Source of the DNA: Cerrena zonata
Taxonomy: Eukaryota; Basidiomycota; Agaricomycetes; Polyporales; Cerrenaceae
Assembly: GCA_038087015.1 (NCBI GenBank)
Contig: JASBNA010000048.1
Location: 124,001 to 188,000, forward strand
Direction: 5' to 3'
Length of the DNA stretch: 64,000 nucleotides
Part shown: in pieces, positions 50,842-60,474 of the stretch
Numbering within the stretch: the first letter of the stretch is position 1
How the letters are laid out: every line of letters starts with the position of its first letter
The notes under the pieces: generated by a model
What the model saw: only the letters and a program-made list of their open reading frames with translations
Database searches by the model: none
What the model was told of the DNA's origin: nothing
Position numbers and translations under genes: made by a program

Positions 50842-51233
50842 GACGAAGATGGCGGTTCGAGAAAGGGAGAAGTTGTCATTTTGAGAGTGTTAAAGTGGTA
50901 GATATGGCTCCGCAAGCCTGCGGTGTCGACTTGCCACTTGAGCGACTGTCATCGACGTCGTCGGTGAACAAGTTCCAACCATCGTGACGTCATAGCCTAT
51001 CATAGCACGAGGTTATTCAACGCTTTCCCACGGTCTCGGCAACGACATCTATATTTACAACTTGGATGTCAGTAGAATAAGTGTATGGCCTGAAATATAC
51101 ATCTATCAAGGGTAGTTGAAGCCGTAAACTATATGGTTAGAGGATCCGTCTATAGTAGTGTCCACATCTGCTGCGTCCATCCGTAATTGTTCTAATCCAT
51201 TATCTAATCCTTAGGAGTCCAATATCGATCAAT

Positions 51234-52323
51234 TTAATGAATCTCATTCCGTTTGAGGGGATAGTGCTCCAGTCCATATGCAGAAGCCAAAATCTCTTCC
51301 GAGCTCTGGTGTTTCGTAGGAACGCAATAGGTCTTGTCGTGAGAAGGAGTGTAGCCATGATCGCAATCGTGAACAACGCAAGAGCCACCAGCACAAGAGA
51401 CATCGGCGACGTGAGGAATAGATGTGCAGTCCACACCACGGGGCGATGTCAGAGCAAGTGGGAAGGCACATCCACCACCTGATGATTGTTGGGATTAGTA
51501 TCCATACGTCAAGTCATTTGTAAGAGGACGTACAGCTCTCAAGGTCGCTTTGAGTATCGAGACATTCCCAAGCTTGATGGGCAGGTCTTCGGGACCAACC
51601 ATCGATACCACAAGCCGTCATTCCACCTTCACATAGAATGGAACGCTTGCGAACTGGTAACTCAGGTTGGGAGCTGGGACATCCAGCGTCGAAAGTACCA
51701 CAAACACCGTTGCATTCGATATTGGGTAAAGGGCAACTGCATTGTCCAGTATTTCCATCAATTTGGAAGCCATCTCCACAGGTGAAAGCGCAAGCGTTGC
51801 TAGAGACGGCTATTATGAGTTCGATACAACGCGAACGAATAAAAGTATTCACGTGTTGGTGCAGACCGGTTGCGCGTGTTCTGGGTAGTCACATATGGAT
51901 CCATATCGATTGATCTACCAATAAAAACATTAGGAGCAAGCTCTTTCGAAAGTACTTTTAGTCATACCAAGGTTGTGAGTTGCGCTGTAGCGGCAGGTGC
52001 ACCAGACAAGCTAACAAGGGCCAGGAGCACGACATTCGTTTGCAGAAGGTTGGGAATAGTGGAAAGACAGACACATGTACCTAAAAGAGTGCGTGAATGG
52101 TCATTATAGCTGGTCGTGGATTAGGTATTTAAGGCATCGTACTGATGAGGCCAATGGTAGTTGGCGGTGTGCCAGGAACTTGTTGGAATGTTATAGCGGT
52201 ATTGACGAGATTCGCACACACGTCGGTAGTGTCCCTTTTTTCAGGGTGATGATGGTAGAAGCGAGCGGATACCTGAGAGGTGAGGCCGCTGAGGGCAAGA
52301 ACTAGGGGGAAGGAGAGACGCAT
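51234..52323 (-). CDS. Secreted cysteine-rich CPL1-like protein
   Basis: Starts with a signal peptide (MRLSFPLVLALSGLTSQVSA). Exons include VCANLVNTAITFQQVPG, then CAFTCGDGFQIDGNTGQCSC and PLPNIECNGVCG near 51700-51800. The C-terminal CPL1-like domain reads WECLDTQSDLESC near 51540, GVDCTSIPHVADVSCAGGSC, VVHDCDHGYTPSHDKTYC and ends LEHYPLKRNEIH. The spaced cysteines suggest a disulfide-rich extracellular protein. CPL1 of Cryptococcus is a secreted protein linked to capsule and virulence; mushroom homologs are common and their roles unknown. The 5' exons between 51900 and 52130 are less certain. Confidence 0.8.
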
Positions 52324-52499
52324 CGCCAGGAGACACGAGAAGGAGGGATAGGGATGAAGTGGGAAGCTCGGCGGTGAAATTTCGAATAAGAGGCATGTTC
52401 TGTGGTTTTATATCGCCACAGAGTCGCGAACGGAGAGATACAAGATTGAAACGGCGCCCCGAAATCCGAGAAACTAAGTCAACCTTTTGACAGGCTGGA

Positions 52500-52706
52500 T
52501 CAGTGATTGGGTAAGGGGCAGACCATAACTAGGCACCAAGGATCATCGACAATGGGCCTAGGGTCAACGATGGGGAGAATTTTGTCTTCAATGAGGTAAG
52601 TGCCGCAACTCAAGCTAATACCAAGGTCGATATATGTTCCGACGTTTGTGAAGATAACAAGTCCATAGATGATGCATCTATTTTTCAACTCTCTGGGGTT
52701 CTCCAT
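52500..52706 (-). other. Weak open frame, possible gene fragment
   Basis: A 68-codon frame (MENPRELKNRCIIYGLVIFT...) preceded by a possible splice acceptor near 52748; a second minus frame lies at 52974-53159. Neither is recognised, and they could be exons of a decayed gene. The rest of 52324-53290 holds nothing I can support. Confidence 0.2.
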
Positions 52707-53292
52707 AGCCAGTTCGAAGTCTTGAAAGACAGTGTGGTTATCGGTGGCTAGAGGTACAACAAGAGAGAGAGAGAGATGTCAGCGTTTATACCAGTTTAAT
52801 TGCTTCATGAGGCGCCGCAATTCAGGAACGGTTGGTATTCATAGACGGAAGGTACGGAGGAGAGTATAAAGGAATTAAAAGGCTATGACACCTGCTATGA
52901 CAAGTCCTCAAAGCGAAACTCGGCCTCGGTCCATAGAGGTACTCCCGTGAGGAGTTTAGTTCAGGAAGGCCGACTAATCGGAGCGGTGTTCAAGATACAA
53001 CGTTTCCCGAGGCGGCCGCAGATTACTCCTGAAGCCACAAGGAACCAACTGGAGCTGAATATTATCTGTCTGGACCTGGCCTATTGCGTTGACCGCATCG
53101 TTGGTTTCAGTAAAGCACGCGTAAAAAGCAAATCCAAGTGCTGGGTGAAGACATACCACAAAGCCGATTCCCTATTATGTTAGGAGAAGTACTTGAGAAC
53201 AACAATCTTAATATTCAGAGAAATATACTAGAATTGTGTGCAATGAACCAATATTCAATGGTCTTGAGAGTTGGTAGCGACAGTCAGGACCG

Positions 53293-53345
53293 CACTGTCG
53301 GACAGTGATGTCTAAGTCAGTGACTTGCGGTCACAGTCACTGACT
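53293..53345. repeat. Two adjacent small palindromes
   Basis: CACTGTC/GACAGTG at 53293-53307 with a 1-base centre, followed by a perfect 10-bp inverted repeat AGTCAGTGAC/GTCACTGACT at 53315-53345 with an 11-base loop. No gene from 53230 to 53758. The stretch has several copies of short GACTTAT/GTCA words and may be a decayed repeat. Confidence 0.6.
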
Positions 53346-53758
53346 ATTCATCCGCCTAGCTTTACTCGTGGGAAATGACCATAACTTATCCGACTTATCT
53401 CAATATAGAGGTACTTTCCCACTGATAAGAGATTAGATATCCAAAGTCTGAAAGTCAGTCAAGATCATTTCCGTCGAATTGTCCATATTATATAAGCATG
53501 ACTTCTAGCCTTTTTGAGCTAGGCGGCTGTCACGTACTTCGGCGTCTAGTCCTCACCAGTAGCCAATCAGAGCAGGTCGTCGCTCCGATAAGTCAAGGCA
53601 GGACTTTAACCTGTGACTTATCCTGAATATTCACAAAGTCACGTAACCTGACTTTGGCGACTATTCATCTGACCTTGCATCACTGCTGTCGGAGCCTTGC
53701 CACGGTATGACGGAGTTACCAGGGTTAGCTCCGTGAGTGTCTACGGAGCGAAATGCCT

Positions 53759-53767
53759 AAATTAGCC
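53759..53767. repeat. Target-site duplication, left
   Basis: AAATTAGCC directly outside the left inverted repeat, identical to 60415-60423. A 9-bp duplication marks the element as a transposed unit. Confidence 0.93.
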
Positions 53768-54063
53768 CAGGCTCCTAAAACCACCCTCACAATCGCTCGA
53801 GGGAAGAGATGATTCGTGGCATATATATACTAGTTTAGATCACGTGTTTTTTGTCTCCTTTTGGTAACATAGACGCCATAGTGTGTTCTTCCTCGAGCGA
53901 TAGAGAGGCTGGCAAAAGTGGCAAGACGCCCGAGGCGGCAGCCCACGGCACCCCCAGTTTTGGCATGTACTCAGTGTGTCTTGAATGTCGTATATTCTCA
54001 ATTTCACCCTGGGCGTCTCATCCAATATTCCGCGTCGCGTGCCTGTCGTGACACAAGTGACTT
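53768..54063 (+). repeat. Left terminal inverted repeat (296 bp)
   Basis: Matches the reverse complement of 60119-60414 except at three positions, near 53874, 53966 and 54044. All three are C/T differences. It includes the AT-rich stretch near 53818-53830, which may serve as a promoter for the DUF6589 gene that starts just inside. Confidence 0.95.
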
Positions 54064-54097
54064 TTGCTGGAAGCGTTGAATGCCATATTGAGTACTC

Positions 54098-57000
54098 ATG
54101 CAAAAGTCGTCAAAGTACTTGTGGATGGGATCGATAGGGACAACAGGTCATGATTCCACCATGACACTCCTTTCCCCTGCACAAATATCAGAAATACTTC
54201 ACTACTTGAAGTCAAATTATCATGCTAGTCTTGTCGATCTAGTTATCTCTGCGGTCACTCTTAATAATAATCCCATGAATATATTCATGGAAATTGTGCA
54301 TAGATTCCTAAACCATGATGTGTGTGGTCCACTAGCGACGGAGATTATTTTACAAGTAGCGAGGGAACGCTATATGGCCCAACTTAGCATGCTCGCCTCG
54401 AAGGCTTCTGGATGGCATTTCAGTGCCAAAAAGGCAAAGGCGCACAGAATCGAAGATCTCGATATTGAGCCGATGCTCGAGCAGATGCAGCAAGTCGCAC
54501 CTGATCTATGCATGCTTGTTGGAGATCTACTATCAGCAAACAAGGGATTAGCAGCACGTCGGGAGAATCGAGCGGTAACGCGGGAAAGAAGAGTTGCAGA
54601 ACGAAGAGAAAGACAAGCGCAACGAGCGGCACGCAACACTACAGCACCGACTGCTAGCGCGGAGGAACAACGTCCGAGTGCAGAGATAGATTCAGACGAA
54701 GAGCTTTGGCGGTCGGTTGATGACACACCCACTCGATATGAGGAGGAGGAGAATGAGGAGGGGTTATGGGCACAACTGCCTGATAACCCGGCAGAGGACC
54801 CGGATGGTGATGATGAAGAGGCCTATTGGAGGGATGACTTTGAGCCACATATGCCAGAGGACCCAACTGACGCAACAAGTGGACACGATGTTGATTGTGC
54901 TTATGAACGGCGGCATGCTTTGCTCAAAATAGTGAGAATGATTATTATTATATTTAAATTAGATTAAAAACTTACACGTTGAATAGAAAACAGTAACCTG
55001 CCTCAGTATAATGATGCAGAGCACGAATCAACGCTGTAACGCATTGCAGATGTTGATCGGTCTGTTCATGCATGCATGCAACACATCAGAGGCGGTAGTT
55101 GAGTTCCTTGCACATGCAGGGATCTCAATTTCGATGACGGCAGTCAACGATGCCATCACGAATCTGTCAGTCGAGTCAGTTTGGAAGCGGCGAAAAATAG
55201 GGCAGACATTACGCACGGCGTATGGTGTCGACAACGTTGATATGGAGTTGAAGCATATCATCCCCTCTGTCGAAAATCTGGAGAATACGATGGTGCATTT
55301 AACATCTGCAACTATGCTCCCTCTCTATCATGGAGTGAAGGCGGAGGATCTAAAGTGCTCAAATTATCTGTGGGAGAAAACAAAAGAGAGAATACTTACC
55401 ACCGGCACACATCTAGTGATCCCAAATTTCGCACAGCTGTTGAACATCCATCCCGAATGTGAAGGTGATTTGACGCGGCGCGATCGATTTAATGCCTGGG
55501 TCTTTCTACAGACTCTAGTGCTCCATGGTCCAGAGTGGTTTCGAAAGTTTCAAAGTGACCTCGGAGAGCTGGAGGCGATTGAGTGTATCCCTCTAGTAAA
55601 AACTGAGCAAGTACCTGCACAAGCCATGGATATCAACCCATCAACTGCTGCGGGAAATGCTGATGTGCTTAACAACGTACTAAAGCAGGGAGGTGTTGGT
55701 GACCCAGAGCAAGAGGGTGCACTTGCGTGGATACAGGATATTGGCGATCACGTCGTAATTGTTCATGGCGATCTTGGGACGGGTGAGCGTATCGAAAGCC
55801 TTCAAGGCTCAAGGGCGGAAGAGGACACACCTTGGCTCCGTTTTCAATTTATTATCTTCGTACTCGGGTTGTTCCACCTGAAGATGGCATGTGCAGATGC
55901 AATTTGGCGCATCTTCATACAGCCTTTAAAGGCTCGTAAAGATCCTCATTCACTGCTTGAGCATGTCGCATTGCTTCGACCAAAGGAGACGGGGAAGATA
56001 GGTTCAAAGCCAGGGTTCCGTCGCATGCACGAAGTGATACAGCATGTTGGTATCGTCACGTGACTCGAATATTGGCGAAAAGCACTCTGAGAAGAGAATG
56101 CAAGTTGGACTTCTCTTGACGAGTGCGCCAAAGGGAATCCCACCTGGGAGGATCTTTCAAGAGTGGCAAATCGACTCGCAGTGGAAGAAGTTGCTGGTAA
56201 CATGTTCGACGAGCTGCGGAGACAGTCACCTGAGCAAAGAGATAAGGAACAGGAGAATCTCCTCTTGCGACAACAGTGCTTTCTCCTATATGAAGAATTG
56301 TCATATGGAATGAACGCGGGCGATATTGGGAGAGTCGAAGAGTGTTTTATGCCGTGGGTTTTTATTTTCTGAGGTTGTGGGAAGCATAAATATGCATCGC
56401 ATATGATGCAATATTTGTACAACGTACATTTTGTGTATCCTGCTGCGCTGCGGTAAGTCATATTTATTCTAGTTGACCAAGAGAACACTGGACCGTAGCC
56501 CAAATTTTGGGCTCCATAAAAGTAAAGTAAAATTTTATAAAAAGTCTCTTACAAAAGATGATTTTCAGACCCAAAAAATGATCTAAAAATTCTAAATTGC
56601 AGCAGAAATTAATAAATCACAAAGACCTGTGCAAATTCAAACTTTTATATCTACTTTTCAGAGTTCAAAAAAGCTCAATTTTCATACATTTTTTGCTAAG
56701 GCAAAATTCAGTATGCAAAATTCAACATTTTGATATACTTTTATTTTGTCAAAAATTATAATATAATTGTATATATTAAAATACAGTTTCATAGATAGAT
56801 AGCCTAAAGAGAAGATATAGACTACTATTTTTAGTACATCATGGTCCCTGTCAATAAGACTATTTGATGGAGATACTTAGATATACAATACTATTCATCT
56901 CACCAATTTAGCAGTTTAAATTTTATATCAATTTAGGAAAAATAAATGTGTGTCAAAACTTTGAATTTTGTATTCCAAATTTTGCTCTAACAAAAAATGT

Positions 57001-57801
57001 ATCAAAATTGAGCCTTTTTGAACTCTAAAAACTGAATACAAAAGTCAGAATTTATATAGGTTTTTGTGATTCATCAAATTCTGCTGCAATTTTGAATTTT
57101 TACATCATTTTTTGGGTCTAAAAAGTATGTTTTGTAAGAGACTTTTTATAAAATTTTACTTTACTTTTATGGAGCCCGAAATTTGGGCTACGGTCCAGTG
57201 GAAGTGACTTACCGTGGGTATCAGGAAAGCGATCCGCATGAACATTCTTTGCAACCCAACAGGAAAGAAGGGTCGCTTTCATGCTATAGATTGGTTAGTG
57301 GAGCACAACAACCTATTTATCAAGGTGCAGAGAGAATTATTATATCACATTGACATACTAACCTTCTCATTCTAACCGTAGCAGATTTTCGGTGGTTCTT
57401 TTTCGAATCACTTGAAGGCATATATATTGAAAGAAAGTGCCTTGATTGGAGTGTACAAGAGTATCCAACAGCAGTTCCAGCGACTGTTTTGCCTTGACCA
57501 TCAAACTTATCGCCATTCCCCTCCAGTGATGAAAAGGACATTCGAAGTCCTTCGCAAATACATGGAAAAGAATGCCGCCGTCGAAACCGTACCTGGACGT
57601 GATGTCAAGTACAGCATTCCGAACATGATGTCAGTTGGCATGGATGCATTGCAGACGATGAAGTCAACAGCGACTGAGCAATGAGGCGACGACGAGGGAG
57701 ATGGGGAGGTGAATGGAGAGGGCATTGATGACGACATTGATGGCGGGGCTGCAGGGGACGAGGAGCAAGAGGTAGAGGACGACGGGGATCTTGACATGTA
57801 G
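54098..57801 (+). pseudogene. DUF6589 protein gene of the transposon, inactivated
   Basis: Probable transposase or mobility protein; DUF6589 is a basidiomycete-expanded family of unknown mechanism. Starts at 54098 or at 54161 (MTLLSPAQISEILHYLKSNY). A basic coiled-coil (TRERRVAERRERQAQRAARN) and an acidic region precede an intron near 54935-54995. The core gives VIPNFAQLLNIHPECEGDLT, VVIVHGDLGTGERIESL, GLFHLKMACADAIWRI, LRPKETGKIGSKPGF and RRMHEVIQHVGI. Breaks: TGA at 56061, a +1 frameshift near 56111-56116, TGA at 56370 and TGA at 57682. A foldback element sits in an intron at 56486-57200. The tail is acidic. Three of the stops fit CGA-to-TGA changes. Confidence 0.82.
56486..57200. mobile_element. 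715-bp AT-rich foldback (MITE-like) element, copy 1
   Basis: Starts CACTGGACCGTAGCCC and ends with its inverse. Arms of roughly 270 bp pair with each other around a shorter centre. GAA flanks both sides, so a 3-bp target duplication is likely. It lies inside what would otherwise be a 54-bp intron of the DUF6589 gene (donor GTAAGT at 56452, acceptor near 57234). No coding capacity. Confidence 0.88.
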
Positions 57802-57811
57802 AGTCGGACAT

Positions 57812-60079
57812 TCAGCGAGTTGAATCATGAGAACTGGGATCTGAAATAAAATTGTAGTGTTGCTGATAATGCGAAGGTGTCAGTAACTGATATGGTTCAG
57901 GTGCGAGATGGGCGTTGGAAGAACCTGCCTGTGAAGGGACGACAGGTGGATTATAGTAGTACATGAATGGATCGTAGGAAGGGGGGGGCTGGTTACTGGT
58001 AGAGGGCGTATATGATGTAGGCCGGACCAGAGGCCTGGTATTCTCAGATGGGATGCGAGGGGGGGCTAACTGTAATGGCGCAGTTGCAGGTATCTGAACG
58101 AGAACTCGCGCAGGGCAGAGGCGGCTCATACCTACGTATTAGAAGAAAGTTAAGTGATGATAAGTTGAAAATGAACTGTAAACGTACGGATGTGACCTTG
58201 ATTTCCACATGCAGAGCACTTCCTCTTTGTGGGTACCTTCTGAACTTCCTCCAGCGGGACTAACACCTCAGTAACAGGTGTCACTGGACCGTAGCCCAAA
58301 TTTTAGGCTTCATAAAAGTAAGGTCAAATTTTATAAAAAGTCTCTTACAAAACATGATTTTAAGCACCTAAAAATTGTCAAAAAATGCAGAATTTCAGCA
58401 AAATTTGATGAATCATAAAATCCTTGGCTAATTCAGACTTTTGTATCTAATTTTTAGACTTTAGAAATATTGAATTTTTGTTTATTTTTTATTGGAGAAA
58501 AGTTTACTATACAAAATTCCAAATTTTGATACACTTTTATTTCCCTAGAAATCATAATATAATTGTATATATCAAAATAAAGTGTTATAAATAGAGAGCC
58601 TAGAGAGAAGATATAGACTACTATTGTTGGTAAATCATAGTCTCTGTCAATTATACTATCTGATAGAGATATTTAAGTATGCAATATCACTAACCTTTCC
58701 AAATTAGCAGTTTAAATTTTATATCACTTTTGGAGAAACAAAAGTGCATCAAATTTTTGAATTTTGTATAGTAAACTTTTCTTCAATAAAAAATAAGCAA
58801 AAATTCAATATTTCGAAACTCTAAAAATTAGATACAAAAGTCTGAATTAGCCAAGGATTTTATGATTCATCAAATTTTGCTGAAATTCTGCATTTTTTGA
58901 CAATTTTTAGGTGCTTAAAATCATATTTTGTAAGAGACTTTTTATAAAATTTGACCTTACTTTTATGAAGCCTAAAATTTGGGCCACGATCCAGTGTCTG
59001 TAAGTATTTTAATTTGTAGGAAATTGATAACAAACCATGCCGAATGCGTCTGTGACACAGAGACCCCAAATCTCGCCCGTCCTCAGAGCTTCGTATCGCG
59101 CCTTACGAAACTCCGGCGACATCGTCGAGTGAAAGTATGTGATCTTTGACCGTAGCTCTCGCGGAAGACGACTTCGGAGATATGCTATTGCATTTTCACT
59201 TTCCTTCGTATTGTCAAAGAACACAAGAAATTTCGGTGGAGGAGGTGAGTCTGCTGTCAAACCCGATGGTATTAAGAATGCGAGATCTTTGAATGATTTT
59301 ACAGTATGCTTTAGCTCCCGAACAAGGATTTGAATGTTTGGCCGATCGTTCGTACGTCGAATGATCTCGGTGTCATTTGTACGCAGTCATAAGTGCTCCA
59401 TGACATATTGTAATGTTGGTGTTGGAAGAGTTGCTGAAGCAACATAGAAAGGCACCGTTGTTGGGATCATTGACCGGATTTGACCTAAGTAGTTATACTC
59501 TGGACGAAACGCACCCCACTGCTTCACAACGTGACCCTCATCTACAGTGATGTTCAGTAGACGAGACATGAATGCAGGTTTATTCCACATCGTCTCAAAT
59601 TCTCCACGGTGTTGCATGATGATTTCTGGGTTGACAACAACAACTCTGTACATTCCTCTTTCAATGTCCTACAAACCATAAACTCAGCTGATCACTTCAC
59701 AGGTAGTAGTAATCTAGAACCCACATACCTTGAATATCTCCGGGGTTGCCTTATCCGCACTAACTGCAATCGCCGGAATTCCTGCCGCTTCAAGATCGGC
59801 CACATTCTGTTGCCCCAAAATGTTCAATGGGGTAATTACAATTGTCATCTTGTCTTTGCCGTCCTCAAGAGCCATAATTAAAGGCATCCAGAACGAGAGT
59901 GTTTTTCCGGTACCTGTCGCGGAAATTCCAACGACGTCCTTCTGTCGGAGGTACAGTGCCTCTGCCACCTGGACTTGGAACCAGCTCGGTCGTTTCCCCA
60001 TTCTCCGTTCGACCACATTCCATATACGTGCAACAGACCATGTAGATTCCGCTGTAGTATTATTGTGCTGCCTAGACAT
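57812..60079 (-). pseudogene. RecQ-like helicase gene of the transposon, interrupted
   Basis: Starts MSRQHNNTTAESTWSVARIW at 60079. Helicase motifs: FQVQVAEALYLRQKDVVGIS then ATGTGKTLSFWMPLIMAL (Walker A) near 59910, ITPLNILGQQNVADLE, ITVDEGHVVKQWGAFRPEY (DEGH box) near 59500, and PFYVASATLP. After an intron: PPPKFLVFFDNTKESENAIA and GEIWGLCVTDAFGM. The motif V/VI region that should follow is missing; instead a foldback element occupies 58282-58996. Beyond it the reading resumes with TPVTEVLVPLEEVQKVPTKR, a zinc knuckle (CSACGNQGHIRMSRLC) and a Pro/Tyr-rich tail ending at 57812. It lacks the Arg-finger region, so it cannot be an active helicase. Confidence 0.82.
58282..58996. mobile_element. 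715-bp AT-rich foldback (MITE-like) element, copy 2
   Basis: Same family and length as copy 1: starts CACTGGACCGTAGCCC, ends as its near-inverse, and shares TATAAAAAGTCTCTTACAAA near each end. Internally it has diverged clearly from copy 1, so the two inserted independently. The flanks read TGT and TCT, so a target duplication is not clean. It lies at an intron/exon boundary of the helicase gene. Confidence 0.87.
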
Positions 60080-60118
60080 TTTTGAATAGAGAAGTTTCCA
60101 ATAGAATGTGTTTTGTTG

Positions 60119-60414
60119 AAGTCACTTGTGTCACGACGGGCACGCGACGCGGAATATTGGATGAGACGCCCAGGGTGAAATTGAGAATATACGACATTCA
60201 AGACACACTGAGTACGTGCCAAAACTGGGGGTGCCGTGGGCTGCCGCCTCGGGCGTCTTGCCACTTTTGCCAGCCTCTCTATCGCTCGAGGAAGAACACA
60301 CTATGGCATCTATGTTACCAAAAGGAGACAAAAAACACGTGATCTAAACTAGTATATATATGCCACGAATCATCTCTTCCCTCGAGCGATTGTGAGGGTG
60401 GTTTTAGGAGCCTG
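60119..60414 (-). repeat. Right terminal inverted repeat (296 bp)
   Basis: Inverse of 53768-54063 with three substitutions. Its inner edge lies 39 bp upstream of the helicase start, mirroring the arrangement at the left end. Each repeat can therefore serve as promoter for one gene. Confidence 0.95.
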
Positions 60415-60423
60415 AAATTAGCC
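60415..60423. repeat. Target-site duplication, right
   Basis: AAATTAGCC directly outside the right inverted repeat, identical to 53759-53767. Confidence 0.93.
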
Positions 60424-60474
60424 GAGATTACGAACTCTCCCCGTTACAATCTCCCCGTTTTGCATGTTGCAGTA

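Larger units (their letters stand above)
53768..60414. mobile_element. 6,647-bp TIR transposon carrying DUF6589 and RecQ-like genes
   Basis: Complete class II-like element. Both ends begin CAGGCTCCTAAAACCACC going inward, are 296-bp inverted repeats, and are flanked by the same 9 bases. Inside are a plus-strand DUF6589 gene and a minus-strand RecQ-like helicase gene, convergent with 10 bp between their stops (57801 and 57812). Both genes are inactivated and two 715-bp foldback elements are nested inside. Long repeats with a 9-bp duplication recall Mutator-like elements, but neither protein is a typical MULE transposase. Low divergence between the repeats indicates recent movement, possibly in trans. 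Confidence 0.92.

Noticed and set aside
53851..54051. Matched 66-codon open frames in both inverted repeats (also 60131-60331)
   Set aside because: They are mirror images because the repeats are inverted copies. They show no domain features and no supported transcript.
56000..56011. GGTTCAAAGCC, a match to a tRNA B-box
   Set aside because: It lies in the DUF6589 coding sequence, and no A-box or cloverleaf could be formed around it.
53768..60414. Helitron interpretation of the helicase-bearing element
   Set aside because: Helitrons lack terminal inverted repeats and target duplications and carry Rep plus a Pif1-type helicase. Here there are 296-bp inverted repeats, a 9-bp duplication and a RecQ-like helicase.
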